A stretch of 64,000 bases of DNA from an uncultured Methanomassiliicoccales archaeon (lineage in GTDB: Archaea; Thermoplasmatota; Thermoplasmata; Methanomassiliicoccales; Methanomethylophilaceae), in assembly GCA_949292635.1 (NCBI GenBank), contig CASEZY010000003.1, positions 1 to 64,000 of the forward strand, in the 5' to 3' direction. This document shows, piece by piece, positions 60,835-64,000 of the stretch. The notes under the pieces were generated by a model that was not told the origin of the DNA, did no database searches, and saw only the letters and a list, made by a program, of their open reading frames with translations. Position numbers and translations under genes: made by a program. The stretch's first letter is position 1. Each line of letters begins with the position of its first letter.

Positions 60835-62064
60835 GCACCACAGCCACGATATCAGCAAGGTGGAGACGCACACCGGTGCTCCAACCTTCAGGTATCTGAA
60901 GAAGCTCAGGGCGATGCATTCCTTCTCGGCCTCCTCTTCCACGATCACGTTTGCCGCGGCACCTATCAGCGTGAGGTTGCCGGCGAGGGTGGAAGATGCG
61001 GCCAAGGTCATCCACAACGCCGTGTTCCCCACGGGGATCATTTCGCCTATCAATACCACCGCGGGCACGTTGCTGATCAGGTTGGACATCACCGCCGTAA
61101 ACACGGTGAGCTCGCCAATGGATGGCGTGTTGCCGTCGGAGAATCCCGGGAATACTCCCGCGAGAACGTCCACCAGTCCGGAGAGCACCGCCCCCTCCAT
61201 CACGATGAACAGCCCGATGAAGAAGATCAGCACGCCCCAGTCCACCCTCAATGCTACACCGTAAGCGGTGCGGACGCCTCCGGTGGCGGCCACCGCGAAC
61301 GAGACGATCCCGGCGATCACCGCAATGACCCAGAGCTCCACACCCATGATGTCGGAAAGGGCGAATGCCGCAACCATCAGAACCAGGATGGCGGACATGA
61401 CCCTCAGTCTCAGAGGGTCGGTGGCGGCGCCCTCCGGTTCGGTCGGTGTGATCTGCAACCTCTTACCGAAGATGTACGCAAGCATCGCATACGACACCAG
61501 AAGACAGAGAAGTGCCAGCGGTATCATGTACATGGAGAACTCCGCGAATCCGATGCCCGCGTGCGACGCTATGTATGCATTCTGCGGATTCCCCACGGCG
61601 GTGGCCACGCTACCTATGTTCGCACTGATGAACAGTCCGACGAGATACGGTATGGGGTCCGCCCTCAGCCTGCGGCAGCATCCTATGACAGCGGGGGTGA
61701 GCAGAAGCACGACGGCATCGTTCAGCATCAGCGCCGACAGCACCGCCGACATCAGCATCAGGATGCCGAGTAGCCTCCTTCCGTCGGATGCCTTACCGAC
61801 CAGGATGTCGCCGACCACACCGAAGAACCCGGAGGTCTCCAGCGAGGACGCCAGCAGCATCATCCCCAAAAGCAGGAGTATGGTGCCTGTGTCCACAGAA
61901 TCGACGGCCTCCGATGGTGAGACGATACCGAGGAGCACCATCAGCACCGCCCCGACGGCGGTGGCGTAGGGCATGCGGATGTTCACACCCTTCACCCTGC
62001 GCACCGAGATCAGGACGTACGTCAGCAAGAATATCGCGCCTGCGACGGTAAGCTCCCACTCCAT
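60820..62064 (-). CDS. ArsB/NhaD/SLC13-family permease
   Basis: The 414-aa membrane protein has about eleven helices. MLNDAVVLLLTPAVI, SANIGSVATAVGNPQNAYI and SNLISNVPAVVLIGE are the ion-transporter superfamily motifs found in ArsB and NhaD. It could extrude arsenite or exchange sodium and protons, or carry a dicarboxylate. No arsenic-resistance neighbour is seen. ATG 62064 is preferred to the GTG opening at 62103. The promoter is shared with cysS. Confidence 0.75.
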   Translation of the reverse strand: MEWELTVAGAIFLLTYVLISVRRVKGVNIRMPYATAVGAVLMVLLGIVSPSEAVDSVDTGTILLLLGMMLLASSLETSGFFGVVGDILVGKASDGRRLLGILMLMSAVLSALMLNDAVVLLLTPAVIGCCRRLRADPIPYLVGLFISANIGSVATAVGNPQNAYIASHAGIGFAEFSMYMIPLALLCLLVSYAMLAYIFGKRLQITPTEPEGAATDPLRLRVMSAILVLMVAAFALSDIMGVELWVIAVIAGIVSFAVAATGGVRTAYGVALRVDWGVLIFFIGLFIVMEGAVLSGLVDVLAGVFPGFSDGNTPSIGELTVFTAVMSNLISNVPAVVLIGEMIPVGNTALWMTLAASSTLAGNLTLIGAAANVIVEEEAEKECIALSFFRYLKVGAPVCVSTLLISWLWCSLVF

Positions 62065-62108
62065 CGTGCGCGTGAGAGCGTGCCCGTAGAAATACACGCG
62101 CACGGAAA

Positions 62109-62117
62109 CTTATTAAG
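62109..62117. promoter_or_regulatory. Symmetrical TATA element shared by cysS and the permease
   Basis: CTTATTAAG is centred at 62113, exactly 26 bases before ATG 62139 of cysS. The same core read leftward gives a start near 62087, 23 bases before the permease ATG. Confidence 0.5.
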
Positions 62118-62138
62118 CGTGCCGTCGTACGCGGTGGC

Positions 62139-63557
62139 ATGGCCCTGAGGATACACAACACGCTGACCGGAAAGAAGGAGGACTTCGTCCCCGTGGAAGA
62201 GGGGAAGGTCAGGATGTACGTGTGCGGCGTGACCGTCTACGACGACATTCACATGGGACACGCCAGGAGCATGATCGTCTTCGACATGGTGGCGAGATAC
62301 CTGCGCCACTGCGGCTATCAGGTCACCCATGTCACCAACTTCACCGACGTGGACGACAAGATCATGATCAGGGCCGCCGAGAAGGGTATCGAGCCCCTGC
62401 AGCTGTCGTCCATGTACATCGACGAGTTCTTCAAGGACGCTGAGAGTCTGGGGATCCGCAGGGCGGACATCTATCCCAAGGCCTCCGAGTGCATCGGCGA
62501 CATCATCGCGATGGTCAAGGAGATCATCGACAACGGATACGGCTACGTCACCGATGACGGCAGCGTCTACTTCTCGGTGGAGAAGGTGAAGGACTACGGC
62601 CGCCTCACCAACCAGAGGCTGGAGGACCTGGCCAATCAGGGCAGGCAGGTCATGGAGGACAGCGGCAAGCGGAACCCCAAGGACTTCGCCGTTTGGAAGG
62701 CGGCCAAGGACGGGGAGATCTCCTGGGACTCGCCCTGGGGCAAGGGCAGGCCGGGATGGCACATCGAGTGCTCCGCCATGATCAGGAGGTACCTCGGAGG
62801 TACCATCGACATCCACGGCGGAGGGAACGATCTGATATTCCCGCATCACGAGAACGAGATCCTGCAGACCGAGGCCGCCACCGGTGAACCATTATCCAAC
62901 TACTGGATGCACAACGGTATGCTGCAGGTTAAGGGCGTGGGCATGAGCAAGGAGGAGAAGATGTCCAAGTCCCTGGGCAACTTCTTCAGGGTCAGGGACG
63001 TGGCGGCGAAGTTCGACTCCCACGTGATCCGCTTCTACTTTCTGAACACCCACTACCGCAGCCCCCTGGTATACGGGGAGGACATGCTCGAGGAGGCGTC
63101 CGCGGCGCTGGGCAGGCTGGTGAACAACTACCGCGCCCTGCAGTCCTGCGCGAAAGCTTCCGAAGGCACCGACGACGCATCCGAGGCCATAGAGGAGGCG
63201 AGGAAGGCCTTCGCCGACAGCATGGACGACGACTTCAACACCCGCGGCGCCTTGGAGGGATTGTTCGCGTTGGCCAAGACCACCAACCGCATGATCGGCG
63301 AGGGCACGCTCTCGTCCAAGGGCGCATCCGATGCCATCTCCTTCCTGAAGGAGGCTGACGACGTGTTCGGCATCCTGCCGGAGGACGGACAGGAGGATTC
63401 CGTCATGGACGATGTGATGAACATCCTTATCGACATCAGGGCCGAGCTGAGGAAGAGGAAGGCCTACGACTTGGCGGACACCATCCGTGACCGCCTCACC
63501 GAGGCGGGCATCCGCCTGGAGGACTCCTCAGAGGGTGCGAGATGGAAGCGGATTTGA
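62139..63557 (+). CDS. cysS: Cysteinyl-tRNA synthetase
   Basis: The 472-aa class I synthetase charges tRNA-Cys. The zinc-binding and HIGH region reads YVCGVTVYDDIHMGHARSM (26-44), GWHIECSAM and HGGGNDLIFPHHENEI hold the zinc and substrate residues, and KMSKS is in EKMSKSLGNF. Leaderless start from the box at 62109. A radical SAM gene overlaps its 3' end by 16 bases. Confidence 0.95.
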   Translation: MALRIHNTLTGKKEDFVPVEEGKVRMYVCGVTVYDDIHMGHARSMIVFDMVARYLRHCGYQVTHVTNFTDVDDKIMIRAAEKGIEPLQLSSMYIDEFFKDAESLGIRRADIYPKASECIGDIIAMVKEIIDNGYGYVTDDGSVYFSVEKVKDYGRLTNQRLEDLANQGRQVMEDSGKRNPKDFAVWKAAKDGEISWDSPWGKGRPGWHIECSAMIRRYLGGTIDIHGGGNDLIFPHHENEILQTEAATGEPLSNYWMHNGMLQVKGVGMSKEEKMSKSLGNFFRVRDVAAKFDSHVIRFYFLNTHYRSPLVYGEDMLEEASAALGRLVNNYRALQSCAKASEGTDDASEAIEEARKAFADSMDDDFNTRGALEGLFALAKTTNRMIGEGTLSSKGASDAISFLKEADDVFGILPEDGQEDSVMDDVMNILIDIRAELRKRKAYDLADTIRDRLTEAGIRLEDSSEGARWKRI

Positions 63558-64000
63558 AGGCCAAGGCGGAACTGGTCCTGGGAGGCGGCGTCAGGCTGCC
63601 CGAAGGGTTCGAGATCCCGGTGAGGCTGTCCCGTTCCACCGCAGGTCCAGGTGCGGGTTCGGGTTCCCTGGTGTTCTCCTTCGGCGGATACAGGGTGAAG
63701 AAGCCCGTGTCCTACGATTACGGCGAGTTCGATCTGCATATCGACGGCGAGAGACTCTCCCTCTGGCGGGACGGAGTGGTGATCGCGGATGATGTGGAGA
63801 TCGTCCCGGTGGGATTCCACGCTCCGGAGCAGGCGTTCTTCACCATAGACGAGAGGTGCATCTTCCGCTGCGCATATTGTGCGTCGCCCCATCTGGACAA
63901 GAGCATGTCCAAAGGCCTCACTCCGGAGAAGGTGGTCTCCATGATCCGCGAGTCCCCCCAAAGGGACTCCATCAAGGCCATAGCGTTCACCAGCGGGGTG
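63542..64000 (+). CDS. Radical SAM protein, N-terminal part (runs off the window)
   Basis: The first 153 residues are present. An N-terminal domain of about 100 residues (VRLSRSTAGPGAGSGSLVFS, then GEFDLHIDG) precedes CIFRCAYC (C106, C110, C113), the C-x3-C-x2-C site of the [4Fe-4S] cluster of radical SAM enzymes. The segment before it, VGFHAPEQAFFTID, is distinctive and I link it only loosely to uncharacterised methanogen proteins. The rest is outside the window. Frame overlap with cysS supports one operon. Confidence 0.75.
   Translation, partial: MEADLKAKAELVLGGGVRLPEGFEIPVRLSRSTAGPGAGSGSLVFSFGGYRVKKPVSYDYGEFDLHIDGERLSLWRDGVVIADDVEIVPVGFHAPEQAFFTIDERCIFRCAYCASPHLDKSMSKGLTPEKVVSMIRESPQRDSIKAIAFTSGV

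Overview
This window is archaeal. It carries RNA polymerase subunit Rpo7, Spt4, ribosomal proteins S24e, S27ae and L40e, deoxyhypusine synthase, FEN-1 with a C-terminal PCNA-binding box, an archaeal-type S-adenosylmethionine synthetase and the two subunits of an aconitase X-type phosphomevalonate dehydratase. The DNA is GC-rich and coding regions strongly prefer G or C in third codon positions. Most transcription units start leaderless, with a TATA-like element centred about 26 bases upstream of the start codon. Four-subunit pyruvate:ferredoxin oxidoreductase, a HypA-HypD pair, UroD/MtaA-like methyltransferase homologues, a MetV-like protein and secreted proteins with an ESDA signal-peptide end point to a Thermoplasmata-related methanogen, most likely Methanomassiliicoccales (Methanomethylophilaceae). 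That placement is inference, because no mcr, mtaB/mtmB or pyl gene lies in the window.

Layout. 0-9 kb: two small genes, then a rightward operon (ABC permease, ATPase, binding protein, UroD-like protein, P-loop GTPase, joined by 4-base start/stop overlaps). It converges on a leftward pair (178-aa unknown plus a second UroD-like protein), and a sodium:solute symporter with a 40-aa accessory peptide diverges from that pair. 9-18 kb: porCDAB, a leftward export operon (ABC ATPase, permease, surface protein) and ADP-forming acetyl-CoA synthetase. por and acd share CTACGAA-type sites. 18-26 kb: TrkH, deoxyhypusine synthase with an isocitrate/isopropylmalate dehydrogenase-family protein, a 50-aa candidate gene with operator-like repeats, aldehyde dehydrogenase divergent from a MetV-like protein, and a membrane pyrophosphatase with the potassium-independent signature. 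26-28.3 kb: rpo7-spt4-dephospho-CoA kinase-rps24e-rps27ae and tRNA-Arg(CCG). 28.3-39 kb: phosphomevalonate dehydratase (small subunit fused to a Nudix domain) with TatD and TcdA-like genes, ileS, fen, rpe, RNase Z and an HTH-CBS regulator. 39-50 kb: SAM synthetase, regulators, L40e, a receiver-DUF835 protein with enolase, a CobW-type GTPase with a Cys/His-tailed partner, nitroreductase and topoisomerase IA. 50-58 kb: asparagine-synthase-like protein, FolC-like ligase, Nth, an AT-rich AlbA_2/Schlafen-type gene flanked by a hexanucleotide repeat (probably acquired), hypA-hypD, AlkD-like and DUF1848 proteins. 58-64 kb: BASS transporter, MenA-like prenyltransferase and UbiE/MenG-like methyltransferase, an ArsB-like permease, cysS and the start of a radical SAM gene.

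How the genes fit together. por and acd interconvert pyruvate, acetyl-CoA and acetate with ferredoxin and ATP. The pyrophosphatase recovers energy from biosynthetic pyrophosphate as an ion gradient. Enolase and Rpe supply central carbon. The AcnX pair belongs to the archaeal mevalonate route, and its isoprenoids would feed the prenyltransferase near 59 kb. No CRISPR array, insertion sequence or prophage was seen. The best candidates for undescribed biology are the UroD/ABC/GTPase module, the CTACGAA site family linking por and acd, the dehydratase-Nudix fusion, and the prenyltransferase-methyltransferase pair.
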